Source: Lithospermum erythrorhizon (Eukaryota > Streptophyta > Magnoliopsida > Boraginales > Boraginaceae). Taken from it: a stretch of 64,000 nucleotides of DNA. The number at the start of each line of letters is the position of its first letter. The stretch's first letter is position 1. Of this stretch, positions 1-11,440 are shown in pieces. The notes under the pieces are model-generated. The model had not been told where the DNA came from. It ran no database searches and worked only from the letters and a program-made list of their open reading frames with translations. Location of the stretch: assembly GCA_019722365.1 (NCBI GenBank), contig JADFUC010000804.1:62001-126000 (forward strand), in the 5' to 3' direction. A program made the translations under genes and the position numbers.

Positions 1-1
1 A

Positions 2-367
2 AGAGCCTCAAGCTTGGTAGTAATTTTGGCTGTGCAAGACAATGAAGGACCTCGCCGTCTGGTTGATATCATAAGGTTAGTGCCAGAAATTTCAAGAAAT
101 TACTTCAGAAGTCCTTCTCGTAGAGCACTTTTTGGAGGTATATCCTTGCTTGGTGGGTTTTATGTAGCTCAAACTATATCTTTGTCTTTTGGAGCTTTAG
201 GAGTCAATGATGTAATTGCCGCTGTGTTGTGTGTTCTTATCACGGAGTATGTGACTAGATTCTATTACAGCAGACCGAAAGTGACATTCCCTCTTGCCCT
301 TTTGAACAACTTCAAGATGGGATTTACATATGGTCTATTTATTGATGCTTTTAAACTTGCCAGTTAG
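2..367 (+). CDS. Ycf20-like (DUF565) protein, 3' part of gene
   Basis: This open frame enters from the left edge and ends at a TAG at 365-367. I see no convincing ATG, so it is taken as the last exon or exons of a gene that begins outside the window. The last 117 residues match plant Ycf20-like proteins: a basic stretch (about residues 14-36), a hydrophobic segment containing GGISLLGGFYVAQTISL, a second one containing VIAAVLCVLITEYV, and the conserved tail LLNNFKMGFTYGLFIDAFKL. In the family these are small plastid membrane proteins. Arabidopsis members have been linked to non-photochemical quenching, but this copy's role is only inferred. The frame is undamaged and reads as a live gene. The cleaved transit peptide expected for a nuclear-encoded plastid protein would lie upstream. 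An acceptor site could lie within the first bases, so the left limit is uncertain. Confidence 0.85.
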   Translation, partial: RASSLVVILAVQDNEGPRRLVDIIRLVPEISRNYFRSPSRRALFGGISLLGGFYVAQTISLSFGALGVNDVIAAVLCVLITEYVTRFYYSRPKVTFPLALLNNFKMGFTYGLFIDAFKLAS

Positions 368-844
368 CGGAGAGATCTTTGTAATTTTGCAATTTCAACA
401 ATACTGATAGACTCTTGTTTAAAATCTGTGGCATACATTAGGACCAAAACGATCCAATCATTCATGGAACCATATTGATGCATGGGTTCTTTTCTTAATA
501 CTCCGCTTACACAAAGGATATATTTTTGTCAGTTTTGTGTAACACTGCAGAGAGACACTGTTACCTTTTTTATGATTCCTTCTTGTTTTCTTTACTTTGG
601 CCGTGATTATGTATATCAACATTCGTTCTTTTGTAGTAAATCTTACATATTATTGCTATCTTATCTTTATGCTCAAGCTGATCTTTATTCCAAAACCGTT
701 TTGGTAAGATATAGTGTACGATTCTTAAGCTCAGGTCAGTTGCAAAGTTCAGCTTTTCTCGACATTTGATGTTTGTTTTTACTGCTTGAGAAGTCCATAT
801 ACTCATCTGTCGTTGGTAGCATAGAAGATAGGAGAATATTTAAC
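368..844 (+). other. 3' UTR and downstream spacer of the Ycf20-like gene
   Basis: AT-rich sequence directly after the stop codon. It is presumably 3' UTR followed by spacer. The small ORFs on both strands show no family resemblance. Confidence 0.4.
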
Positions 845-1095
845 TACTCCCTTTGTTCCTATATATTTGTCTTTTTAATTTAAATTATTTATCTTTTTAG
901 CATAGAAAATTGTAATTTTTACATTTTCAATGTATTTTTTTGTCTACTTTTTGTTATTAAATTATCAACCAATCAATGATATTGTTTCGACTAATTGTCA
1001 TTTTATATTTTTAATGTAATTTTTGATTATTTTTTCATTTTTCTAATATATGTACAAATGATTAGAGTGACAACTAAAAGGAAACGGAGCGATTA
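845..1095. mobile_element. Stowaway-like MITE (Tc1/mariner type)
   Basis: An element of about 250 bp is bounded by imperfect terminal inverted repeats. CTCCCTTTGTTCC lies at 847-859, and its inverted partner GGAAACGGAGCG lies at 1080-1091, each next to a TA. The CTCCCT..GTTCC terminus and TA target are hallmarks of plant Stowaway MITEs. The interior is AT-rich and non-coding. The right terminus is diverged, so the last few bases are uncertain. Confidence 0.65.
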
Positions 1096-2637
1096 TTACC
1101 CAAGAAGTATGTGATCAAATTTACTGGATCTCTAATAGTTCAAGTCTGTTACAGAGTACTTGGCGAGTACTCCGAGTACCGAACAGCTTAACTCAAAACA
1201 GTTGTCAATGAAGTTGGTCATTTGTGCTGCTTCTGTTTTTTAATCGGATGGTCATTTCTGCTTTAAAATGGTTAGTTTAGCCAGAGTATAATTAATGAGC
1301 TGGTAGCCACTTTTCGTTTCAGATAAGCAGCTTATCAGACCACCTAGGTAAATCAGTCTTAACTTGGTCAAGGAAGAAAATACAAACGGATAAGCATTTG
1401 ATTTTGCAATACAAGTGTTTAAAAGTGGGATATAAAAAAGTTTGGACTGGTATTGAGTGAAAAATATATTAAAAGATAATATTTCCTTTATTTCTAAAAG
1501 ATTGTTATATTTTGAATTTAAATAGCTCATTTTTTTTTAATTTTAAATTGAAATTTTACTTCGTATATAATAGGGGAGGGAGAATTAGCAGTACTAAAAT
1601 GATGTAAAATTGAAGCCTCACAATTTAGGTAGTTACTCAAAAACCTTACACATTGTCACTAGAAAGAGAAGTGGATATCTATGCGGTTATGTTTGAAGTA
1701 GTTTCTCAAAAAACATTTCATATAACAAATATAGATTAATCTATCCAATAATTCTCTTTTCATTTTTCTTCTATTATATAATAGTATTATATCAATTGTA
1801 CAAAAAATAATATAAAGATAATTGTTAAATAACGAATTCGAACAGGTCGGACTGTGCCACCGATAGCTAGTAACTTTTAATGTGTTACATAAGTATTTAT
1901 TTGGGAAAAATATATCCATACTTAATATTTTTAACATAATTTACTAATAAATTAATAATTTTGATTCAAACAAAATTTTTAGATGTCAATCAAGTTTGTA
2001 AAGTTTGTTAATCTTTGACCATGAAAATGCAAAATTAATAATCTTTTAGGATGGAGGGAGTATTATTAATGTATTTTTCTATTTATATGATAAGTTTGAT
2101 TCAAATAAAAGTGATTCAACTCAAAGTATTGTGACAATTAATTAAGATCGTAACGGTCTCTAATTTTAATATCAAAATTTGAACTTGAAAATTTTTCTTT
2201 ATGTGAAGTGTAAATCTATTATCGAACTTAGAGGCAATTGCATATAGGTTCCAGAGAACAAAAGTAGAGGTTTGGTGTTAGGAATTTTAATTGCTACAAG
2301 TTACTGTACTTGTTGGGGAGTTACAAGTAACAATGTTCTTGCATATATGATCATTTGACACAATTTAAAAATTTCAGTCATAAAGTCGCAACGATCGACA
2401 AACTCCATTGATCATTTGCAAAGCTTGCATGTCGACTAGGCGACCAGACGACTCACTCCCTTTCTTTAGATAAAGTATAATAAATGACGCTTTTCTTGAA
2501 TGCATTCTGCGGCTTTTCATTCTCCGACCTGTCGTTATACCCATTTATATAACTCAAATTATGAATTTACATTTAAAACCCTGATCACGATAATTACATA
2601 AATAATTGAAATTTGGTCTAAGAATGGGTCAACCGAT
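1096..2637. other. AT-rich intergenic spacer with one orphan MITE end
   Basis: No supportable gene. At 2049-2062 there is a Stowaway-type terminus (GGATGGAGGGAGTA). I could not find its partner upstream, so it is probably a truncated MITE. The rest is AT-rich sequence without repeats I can name. Confidence 0.4.
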
Positions 2638-3515
2638 TGGGGCTGCATCGAAGAAGATAAATGAATGAAGAAACAGAATAAATGGGCGCAATGCCGTGAG
2701 TGAGCTAGAATGCCAAAGACCCTTCCCTAAGAGGGCTTGACTATCTTCCCGGCTCGGTAGGAAAAGAAGAAGGCGTAGTGTCAACGGCTGATTCGTAAGG
2801 GGAAGTAATTAAGGCTAGCATTACCGACCCTTAATGAGCCACCTAATCGATGTCGAAGTACATGAGCCATCAGGGCTCGACCAAGTAACCGTTCAAGCAA
2901 CTATAAAGGTGGCGGCAGAGGCGAATCAAAGAATTTCACTTTGATACCCAAATACTCTTTCTTTTTGAAACTAAACTCTTCGATCCATTTGCCCGGCTTG
3001 ATAGTTGGAGTGTTTCCGGCGGGACAACCTGTTCTTGTTTTGCAGGAGCACACACTTGGAACAAAGCGTATCAAAGCACGATTTGGAGGATTTGTAATCC
3101 GACCCGCTGCGAAACGGACGGATCATCATTGGCGACACGTTAGGAGACTTGCATTGAGAAAGTCACGACCACACACTTAGAGCCATGTCTTCATAAATCA
3201 CGAGAAGCAAACGAGCATGACGATAACCACCCTCAAGGAACCGAGGGGCTCAATCCGGATGATTTCCGTGATCAACCGCAAAATGATGCCCTAGTCGATG
3301 CCCCAGACCCAGTCAACCTACGAATTTTGAGGCAGGTACTGAGTGTAAATTCACACCCGCTTTGGAGATGACGGGATAATTCATGAGATGACGGGGACCA
3401 TCATAGGCGGCATGATGTAAAGAAACTCGAGTAGATCCACCGGTTAAGACGGAAGTCCCTTGGAGTATCTTCGTCCGAGAGGATGGGGAGGAGACCTACA
3501 CCCACACTCCCCGGT
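2638..3515. other. Organelle-like insertion, probably mitochondrial type (NUMT candidate)
   Basis: This block is clearly GC-richer and less low-complexity than its surroundings, and it abuts plastid ycf1 sequence at about 3515. Its texture resembles plant mitochondrial intergenic or gene DNA, but I could not assign it to a named mitochondrial gene. It has an open frame of 79 codons at 2941-3180 (+) with no recognised domain. Assignment to the mitochondrion is inference from composition and from fusion to plastid DNA. An ordinary nuclear origin is not excluded. Confidence 0.35.
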
Positions 3516-6165
3516 GCGTCTATTTTTGTACTTACTTTTATGAACCAATGGAAATATCTATGGTTTGATACATAGAAATTGTCCATCATTTTTACGATCC
3601 TGCGGGTGGGTTTGAATAAAAAAATTCTTTTTGTTTTTTGATTGATGTTTTTTATTTGCTTTTAATGTTTCATTTTTTTTTTTATTAAATTTAAAGAAGA
3701 AATTTGCTTCGTATAATCCCACGGTTTTATTTTTATATACATTATATAGTTGTAAAAATTCTTGAATAACCAAAGTTTCATATTCGATATTAGACCCGGT
3801 TTAAGCATTTCTTCATTCGTTCCATCCAATCAAAAAGTACCCTTTAAGATTTATTGTGAGATTTGTTGTATTTTTTTTATCTTGATGAATCATAAAGATA
3901 AAAAAATATCTTTCAATTTATCAACTATTTAGTAATTAGCAGTACCACGTCTTAGTACTTTGGTTAATCTTGGTATCGTCTGTATCCGGAGGTTTCAGAT
4001 CGTCTTTTTTTCTTTAAGTAAAATTTTAAGATTTTTTCAATCAAATATTTTCTATTTTCTATTTTTTACGATATAAAAAGCATCTTTTTCCTAGATAACT
4101 ATTGATAAGAGGATTCTCCAGGATATCAAAAAAGTTGTCTTTATGTATGTTGGAATTGTAAAAAAGCTCTTGATTCTTATTTACTTCCAATCGTAATCTA
4201 TAACTATAAATAGAAGAGGCCCTCTTTTTCATAATTAAAAGGTATTTGTATGATAAAGGTTATCTATTGTATTTTTTGAAATTTTTTCATTCAATAATGA
4301 ATATATACTTCATAATCGCATTTTATTTTTTTGTAAAAAATTTGAATTGGTCTCTCATATGACTCCCATTTATTAATTTTTTTTTAGTCATACAACGTTG
4401 ATTAATTCTATTACGCCATCTTTCTGATATTAGTAGACCATCTAATGCAAGGATAAATCATATTGATAATGTCTTCTTAACCAGTCTTTCCGACCATTCA
4501 TTCTGAAATTTTGAAGTTTTTATGTCCTAATCCGGTCTAAAATATTCCTTATGTTCAAAATCAACTATTTCGGTCTTAAGAAATAAAGAAGCTCCTGATA
4601 TTGAAGAGCGGATTATGAAAATTTATACAAATTCTTAACTTGGGTTTGGGATAACCTACTTAAAATACATATGCTTGTGACAAGTAGGAAAAATCACTCA
4701 AAATATGAATTTTTTTTTATTAGTTTTTCTTGATTTGGTTCATTATTAACAAATGTAGTGATCAATAATTTTTTGTTGATTCAAGAAAAAGTTGTGTATT
4801 GATTCGTAAAATATTAATGATGGGTAAAAATATCTATCTTATCTTCTTTCAATGAAAATTTTTACAAAATAATTGATTTAGAGTTAATTGAGCATTTCTT
4901 CTTTTAATATTTGCCAAATATTTTTTGGTGAATCTAATTTTTTAGGATTATAACTTCTTTTTATTAAGACTAATATTTATTCTTTGGAGTTCTTTTTCTC
5001 TTTTTTGTAATTTTTTTCTATTTGATTTGAATTCTATTGATTCTATCCACTCGGAATCGTTCATTTTTTTTTTTGGTCGGTGAAGATTTTGACCAAGTGA
5101 AAGATTGAATAGAGTAAATGATTCATCAATTATTTGATTTCGATCATTAGAATCCTTTTTCTTTTTTAGTTTCATTTGATTCATATACTTCTTTCAATCT
5201 AAACCTAAATAATAGAATTGGATTAAGTTCTTTTATTAGTTTTTTTATAAATATAACATTTTTTTTAATCCAATTTTTTATTTCTTTAAAAACTTTTAGA
5301 AGTAATTTTGATTTTCCTTTAAAAATCTTGAGAGTTATAAAATACTTCTTTTTCAATTTTTCAATTTTTTATTGAGCTCCTTAATAATGGGTTCAAAAGC
5401 GAGGGCGCTTACGAGGAGACGAAAGGGATTCGGTTCCATTCCCAAGCGTCAAAAACAAAAATCAGATTTTTTTCATTAGATCTACAGGAGGAGTTAGATC
5501 CAGCCAAGGTTTGGATGGAAAGGAAATAAAATTTTAATCTGAATACCGTCTCTTACCCAATTTTTAGGAAGTCTGTTTTTTTGATAATTGAATACCATTA
5601 TAGAGTACATTTAACATGCATTTCTCTATTCCATTCACAGCAAAATCTTCAAACCATTACAGGATTGGAAATAATAATATCGTCAATATTTTAGCTATTA
5701 TCAATTAAGGCAATAGAAAATATTTACTAAGAATTGATTGAGTTATTAACATATAACCTCTTATTCTTTGTGCAAAGGGAAAGTATCAGCTTCTACTATT
5801 TCCATTTGTACTATTTCGCTTTATTTTGTTCTCTTCTCTTTTTGTCTTCTCTTCTGCATACTCTCCAAGTTTAACCTCTGCTCCACCCTTTATCCAATTT
5901 CTAAAAAGGGATTTCGTTAGTTTGAAGATATCAAAACAAAAGGGGGAGGATTTTTTGATCCTGTCCAAAAAAAGCGGGGAGTGCACATTTGCTTGAAACA
6001 ACTCCCAAATAGTTATTTCGCCTTTGAGCACACATAGAACCTTTGATTATGCCTCGTAATCGGTGTTGTGAATAACATATGTGAGTTAAATACATTCGAT
6101 CAATTTTTCGGTATTAAATTTAATTAATGCAGTCGGTATCTTGCTTGTTATCGATTAAAAAAAAT
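3516..6165 (-). pseudogene. ycf1: NUPT: decayed 3' half of plastid ycf1 (TIC214)
   Basis: Read on the minus strand, successive short frames match plastid Ycf1 (Tic214, a subunit of the inner-envelope protein translocon) in the right order. From high to low coordinate these are: RGIIKGSM near 6050; [19 protein letters not shown] near 5990; WNREMHVKCT near 5610; a lysine-rich stretch near 5150-5380; SQAYVFYKLSQTQV near 4650; WRNRINQRCM near 4410; LLYNVYK near 3750; and NDGQF near 3580. Many in-frame stops and frameshifts separate these islands, so it is a dead nuclear copy of plastid DNA (NUPT) covering roughly the second half of the gene. The upper limit is uncertain because similarity fades above 6100. 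The lower limit is abrupt, at the junction with the GC-richer block. Confidence 0.85.
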
Positions 6166-6520
6166 GACCACACGCTTAGCTTTTCTTGGCGAATTTGATG
6201 ATACAAAGGGCACCTCTTATTGATATTCTCACGATTGTTGTTTGATTAAATTTGATTAATTCTGACCACCGAGGGGTTTTTTTATTGATTTGTTTTTATT
6301 TCAATATATTTTTTTCTAATTTTGTTATCATTAGCATCACTTATAATTTTGTTAAATTAATTCTTGGGAATCCATTATATGGAAGAAGGATACTATGAAT
6401 CCTATTTATCAACTCTCTTTTTTGAAATTTTCTATTGAAGTTATGATTGAAAGTGAAACCTTTTTTTAATTGTTCCACCAATATGGCCCATTAGAGAAAA
6501 GGATTATACATTATAGGCAA
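6166..6520. other. AT-rich spacer
   Basis: Sequence between the plastid-derived block and the first long LTR. I see no gene and no named repeat. Confidence 0.3.
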
Positions 6521-6954
6521 TGTAAAAAACTGGTAACGACTCGTTAGTTAATAAATTAAAATGTGAGATTATTAAATTGATTTACGTGAAATTTGGAACC
6601 CACTTTATATTTTATGTACGATAAATGTTAATATTTGGGAGTTAGTTGTCGAGATAAGTAAAGCGAGAAATTATCATTCGGAATTAAAATGTTGGGTTTT
6701 CACGGGTTGGACTATTAGGCCCCAGCAATTACATAATCACCAAATAAAGCCTGAAACCCCCAAAACCCGTTTCCCGCTACTCCGCTTAGTATGCGATTGG
6801 CGAGTTCTTTCCCCCCTTTGATTTTTTCTTCGATTTCTCCTCCATCTCTCAAGTTTTGGACCTCAAATTTTTTGGAGAGCTTCCCCTCATCATCCTCTTC
6901 GATTCAAGGTAAAAAAGGTCGGATCTTTTTGAGTATTTTGTGAGTTTGGTCGAG

Positions 6955-7244
6955 TTGACTTTTTGTTGACTTTTTGTATTTCGAATTTTATTGCTACAAT
7001 CGATTCTTGGGCTTTAAATTAGTTGTTCTTGAGTTGAAATTACGTGTTTTGATGTGTGGATTTTCGATGTTTTAAGACGTTGACTTTTTGGGAATTTTGG
7101 GTTGACTTCGGTTTTTATGAGTTATTATTGAGTATAATTATTATCTAGCCTTAGATTATAGTATATAGGAGATGATAATAATCGATATTTGGGGTAGAAA
7201 GTGTTGTTATAGTGAGTTGACTTTCGAGTGATTTTGGGTTGACT
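6955..7244 (+). promoter_or_regulatory. Cluster of six W-box cores in LTR1
   Basis: TTGACT occurs at 6955, 6966, 7080, 7102, 7217 and 7239. TTGAC(C/T) is the core recognised by WRKY transcription factors. Equivalent paired cores recur in the other LTRs of this family, on the strand matching their orientation (for example around 12632-12655, 37435-37455 and 53826-53845). Regulatory function is inference. Confidence 0.35.
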
Positions 7245-7879
7245 TTTTCTAAAATGTTGTTGAGAGTATAAATATGTTATTGGACCTTTATTGTGATTGT
7301 TTTGAGGTGAAATTATGAATTATAAGTTGTTGGAGGAATATATGTTGAAATTAGTTTTAGTAGATTTTGAGTAGTAAACGGGCTTTGGGATTAGAGGTTG
7401 TTAGAAATGGGTTAATTAGTTGGAAAAGTTGAAAATTTGGGTTGATTGAAATTGGTTGGAAATGTTAGTAAATTGGATAAGGTATTGGCCGATTATGGGA
7501 TTTAGTCGGGGTAGTTGAAATTCGTCATTGTAATTGTCATTGAAACATAATTAGCAATCTATACATAAGTTGTAAATTTGTAACTAAAATGGGTTGAAAA
7601 GTCAGGAATTTAATTAGGATAAAGAGTTAGAAGTATTGTGAGTAGTAATTATACTTTTCGGTGCATTCGGACTCGAACTGGAAAAGCGTCGCGGATCGGT
7701 GTTGCTTGAAAAGCTATTGGTACTAGCCAAGGTGAGGGGATTTATCACTTTCGTTTGTTACCTTATTTATGTTTGAGTGTAGTGTATGGTAAATTGGTTG
7801 TGACAATGTATCTGTGTTATGAACTTATCTGTGAGTATAGTTGTGAAACTGTGAAATGTTGACTTGTATGGTGGTTGTA

Positions 7880-8040
7880 TTAGATGCATTATGGTATATT
7901 TATTTGAGTGTATTTATGTTTGAGTATATTTATGTTTGAGTGTAAGTTCTTTGAGTATGTTTATGTTTGAGTGTATTCATGTTTGAGTATATTTGTGTTA
8001 TGGACGTATCTGTGAGTATATTTATGTTTGAGTATAGGTT
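7880..8040 (+). repeat. Degenerate minisatellite inside LTR1
   Basis: Tandem variants of a unit like GTATATTTATGTTTGAGT, about 18-20 bp each, repeated roughly seven times with interruptions. It lies wholly within LTR1 and I saw no equivalent array in the other LTR copies. Confidence 0.6.
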
Positions 8041-9072
8041 CTATACGAAATTGTTGTATCGTGTATATTATGGATGCTACATTGAGATTATTGTGTGATG
8101 GTTGTATGTTTGGTATTGTATGTGAATTGTAGATTGTTTGAATTGAGAATGTTTGGGATGATGTGGGGTGTTGAAGGGTGAGCTGCGGAAAAGGATATGA
8201 TGATGTTAGATTGTTCGAAGGGTGGGCTTTTTGCTGGAGAAAGGATATGTTGTTGTTGGGTGATTGGAAGAGGAGTGAGCTACTTTTGCCCGGAAAAGGA
8301 TGGAATCTTATATGTGATATTGTTGTGGTTTCATTCGTAAGTTTATTTTTATTGTTACGTCGTATGAGCGTCGTGTTCTTGAGGTTATCTTTACATTTTA
8401 CTAGTTTGATTATGTGTTATGAGATCTTGAGTGGCATGAGTTAACGTAAAATTGAGTCTTCTATAATGTGTGTATGTTGATGATGGTTATTTTTGCTATG
8501 ATGCCTTGGATAATTGATATTTCTATATTGTATATATATATATCTACCTTATCGCTACGTCTATATCCTTTATTGTGTACCTCATTCGGATGTGGGTAAG
8601 TTACCATCCGGGTGATTCGTTTCCACTAAGCTGTCGAGCTTACCCCTTCCCACCTTCAGATTGACAGGTGCCATCGGCGGCAAGGTTAAGTGAGTGTCGT
8701 TGACTTTACCTAGGTGAGAGAAGGCGGTGGGTACAGGATCACCGGCGGTCATCTTTTATTATTTTTGATGTACTGATTTTTCATGTTTTGTTTAGGATGT
8801 TGTTGAAAGATTGTAAACTATTTTGTGGAATATTTTGAGACCATTATGTGATGGAATTTTACACTTTGAACTTTGAATTAGGAGATGCCCACGATGGATT
8901 AAACTACGTATTACAACATTTTGAGTTTTCGAACTATTTTACTTTTTATCAAACTATCGAGGTTTATTGGTCATTAAGCAGTGATTTTTTGTGTCAACCA
9001 TCGTGTAATTTGACTCGGATATCTGAGTTGATAATGAATCAACCGAGGCGTGCGACTCGAGGCGGGTCATTA

Positions 9073-9229
9073 TATTCTTTTTTAGTATCATCATTACACA
9101 ACCTAACTTGTTTCGATTCTGTCGGAAAAAATACTTATCACAGAGGCTGAATTCTATTTCGAGTTGTCTAGAGCCGTTACCCATGACTTTTTCACAGGAG
9201 TAAGTTATTCCAGTTTTAGCATATTACTA
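9073..9229. other. Junction sequence between two plus-strand LTRs
   Basis: Short non-coding stretch separating the estimated end of LTR1 from the estimated start of LTR2. Both limits are approximate. Confidence 0.25.
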
Positions 9230-11435
9230 TGACTTGACTTGTTTACGTAGATCTTTCTCTTGGTTGTTTGAGTTGGGAAATTCGAGGGGCGGGGAATTTC
9301 TATTAGATAATTAGTAGCACATTTCGTATGTGCATTATTATAATATTAGTTGGGGTTAGAGTTAAGTTTATGTTAGAGTTGTATTTATTAAACCGGGCAG
9401 AAACTGAACCGAAACCAAGCGAGACCTTGCACTAATCTAGAAATATCTTTATTTCTTTTTACGCTTAGCAGTTTAAGCCGTTATCAAATCCTGGCACCGT
9501 CTCTTCTTCCCTCTCACAAGTCTTAGAACCCCCTCGCCATGATTTTTTCAATTTTCTTGGAATCTGTTGCAATTCTCCATAATTTGATTTTCTTCATCTC
9601 GATCTCATCAAGGTGTGATTTTTTTATCTATAAATCTTGACATTTGAAATTTATAATTGACCGTTTCTATGAGTTTGACTTTGTTTTGACTTTTGAATTT
9701 GATTTTAAGACTTTATATGGTAGGAATGTTACATCTAATCTTGAATATTGTGAGTAGAGGTGATTATGGATGATTTTAGTAGTTGTATGTGTGGAAATTT
9801 ATAGTTTACTTTAGTTTGACTTTTCCCAAATCAAACTTTAGTTTCAAAGTATGTTAATGGACTTTAATGGAGATGTTTTTGGAGTATGGATTGTGACTTT
9901 TGTGTGGTTGGTGAGATTATGTAATTTTAGTTTGGTAGTATTTGGGGTTTTTACGGAATTTGGGGTGAAATTAATGATGGATATATTGGTTTAGAAAAGT
10001 TGATTTTGGGTTGAATAGAAGTTGTTTAAAGTGTTAGAGTTTGGAGGGAGTGATGGCCGATTGGGTTGGGGAAATGTGATGCTCGAATTTTGTCGTTTTA
10101 TTAGTCGGTTTAACTCGCGTAGTAATCTTTCACCTTAAGTTATAATTGGTAACTAAAACGGTTGTTAAGTTGGATAGATAACTAAATAGAGTTATTAATA
10201 TGGTAGTAAGTAGTAATTATATCTCTGGTGTTTTGATTAGGCGTTGAGCGTGGGAAGAGGCACGTGGACTAGTGGGCGGGGCACTATTGTTGCTAGCCAA
10301 GGTGAGTATCTGCTCTCACGGGTGTTGATTAACTTCTTGATTCACGGATATGTGTATGTATGTATGTGATTTTGTGTTAAAATTATGTGTTGAATATGAA
10401 TTAAGGTTGGAGTTGTGGGTTGTATGCGTAGTTTCATAGTCGTATAGGTGTCTTGAGGGAAATGTTTAGTCATTGAGAGGGTTTGTAGGTTGATGATGTT
10501 TGTTGGAGTTGTATTATCAGGTGTTACGCATACCTCGGTATAAGTGCGGTGTTTAGCCATTTACCGTTACGATTCGGTGATAACTTATGTCGACTAATAA
10601 GTTTCTCCACTATGAGTTGAGGTTGATTATATGCGCATTAATTTGTAGAAATCGATTTATTGAGTTGATAAAGTTGTTGAGTTGATTGAGTTGTTGAGTT
10701 GTGATGTCGTCGCTTGTCGGTTGATAGAGTAAAGTTGAGTGATTGATTTAGTATTATTCTGATCTTTCTTGAAATGTCGAGATATTATTGTTGATTGTCA
10801 TTATTTTTGGAATGTTATGCTAGTGAATTTATGAATATACGAAATGATAATGAAATTGCCAATGACTTCTATTAAGATCATAAGTTAAATATTATTATGT
10901 ACTATTTTACCTGTATACGATATCAACTACTTTGGTACTATGCGTGATTGGAGTTGGGCATTTCATTTTCTTGAGATATATATTCACTAAGCTTCGCAGC
11001 TTACACCCTATTCGCTATGGGCGGCAATTTCATTGCTAGGTTGACAGGTGGTGTTGTTCCGTCTTCGGGCTTGTTCGGGTGATTGTGCTTTAGAGCTTAG
11101 GTGAGCGGCGGGTGGCAGTTGATCCTCACAGTCTCATTATTTTGTTTGGATTGTAGTTCGGTTGTCTATATAGTTGTTGTTTTGGGATTTCTGGCTGTTG
11201 TATGTTGATTTTTGTACTTGGGAGATATGTTGTATGTTGGTTTCTGTGCGTGGTTCAGGAATACCGCGATGGATTCTTTTCTTAAAATTATTTTTGTCCG
11301 TTGCATGTGTGTTATTGAGTTGTTTCAAGGCAATTATCTTTTTAAATTTGAGTCCTTGCATCGATTGGTGACTGCGGTGTCGAGATTTGGGAATGACTAC
11401 AACCTCAGAGGCGTCACGACTGGGCAGTCGTTACA
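9230..11435 (+). mobile_element. LTR2: related plus-strand LTR inserted against element A
   Basis: It has the same architecture as LTR1 but is clearly diverged: a pyrimidine-rich leader (about 9480-9610), a donor-like AAGGTGTG at 9611-9618, GCTAGCCAAGGTGAG near 10292, and a segment near 11000-11120 matching the distal LTR landmarks. The 3' terminus is the family-like TCGTTACA at 11428-11435. Immediately after it, element A LTR sequence begins in the opposite orientation. The start is only estimated from the leader position, and no target-site duplication is clear. Confidence 0.5.
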
Positions 11436-11440
11436 CAAGC

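Larger units (their letters stand above)
6521..9072 (+). mobile_element. LTR1: plus-strand LTR of the Ty3/gypsy chromovirus family (apparently solo)
   Basis: About 2.55 kb, starting TGTAAAAAACTGG. It is similar in layout and sequence to the LTRs of elements A and B read on the other strand. Shared landmarks, in order: a pyrimidine-rich leader around 6800-6905, a splice-donor-like site at 6909, repeated TTGACT cores (6955-7244), CTAGCCAAGGTGAG near 7725, the stretch around 8600-8740 ending in CCTAGGTGAG, and a 3' part ending in GTCAACC(A) near 9000. No gag or pol follows, so it is read as a solo or truncated LTR. The 3' limit is estimated by alignment with the element A LTR. I found no clear target-site duplication. 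Confidence 0.6.

Noticed and set aside
8178..8444. 88-residue plus-strand ORF inside LTR1
   Set aside because: Lies within an LTR; the frame is not maintained in related LTRs.
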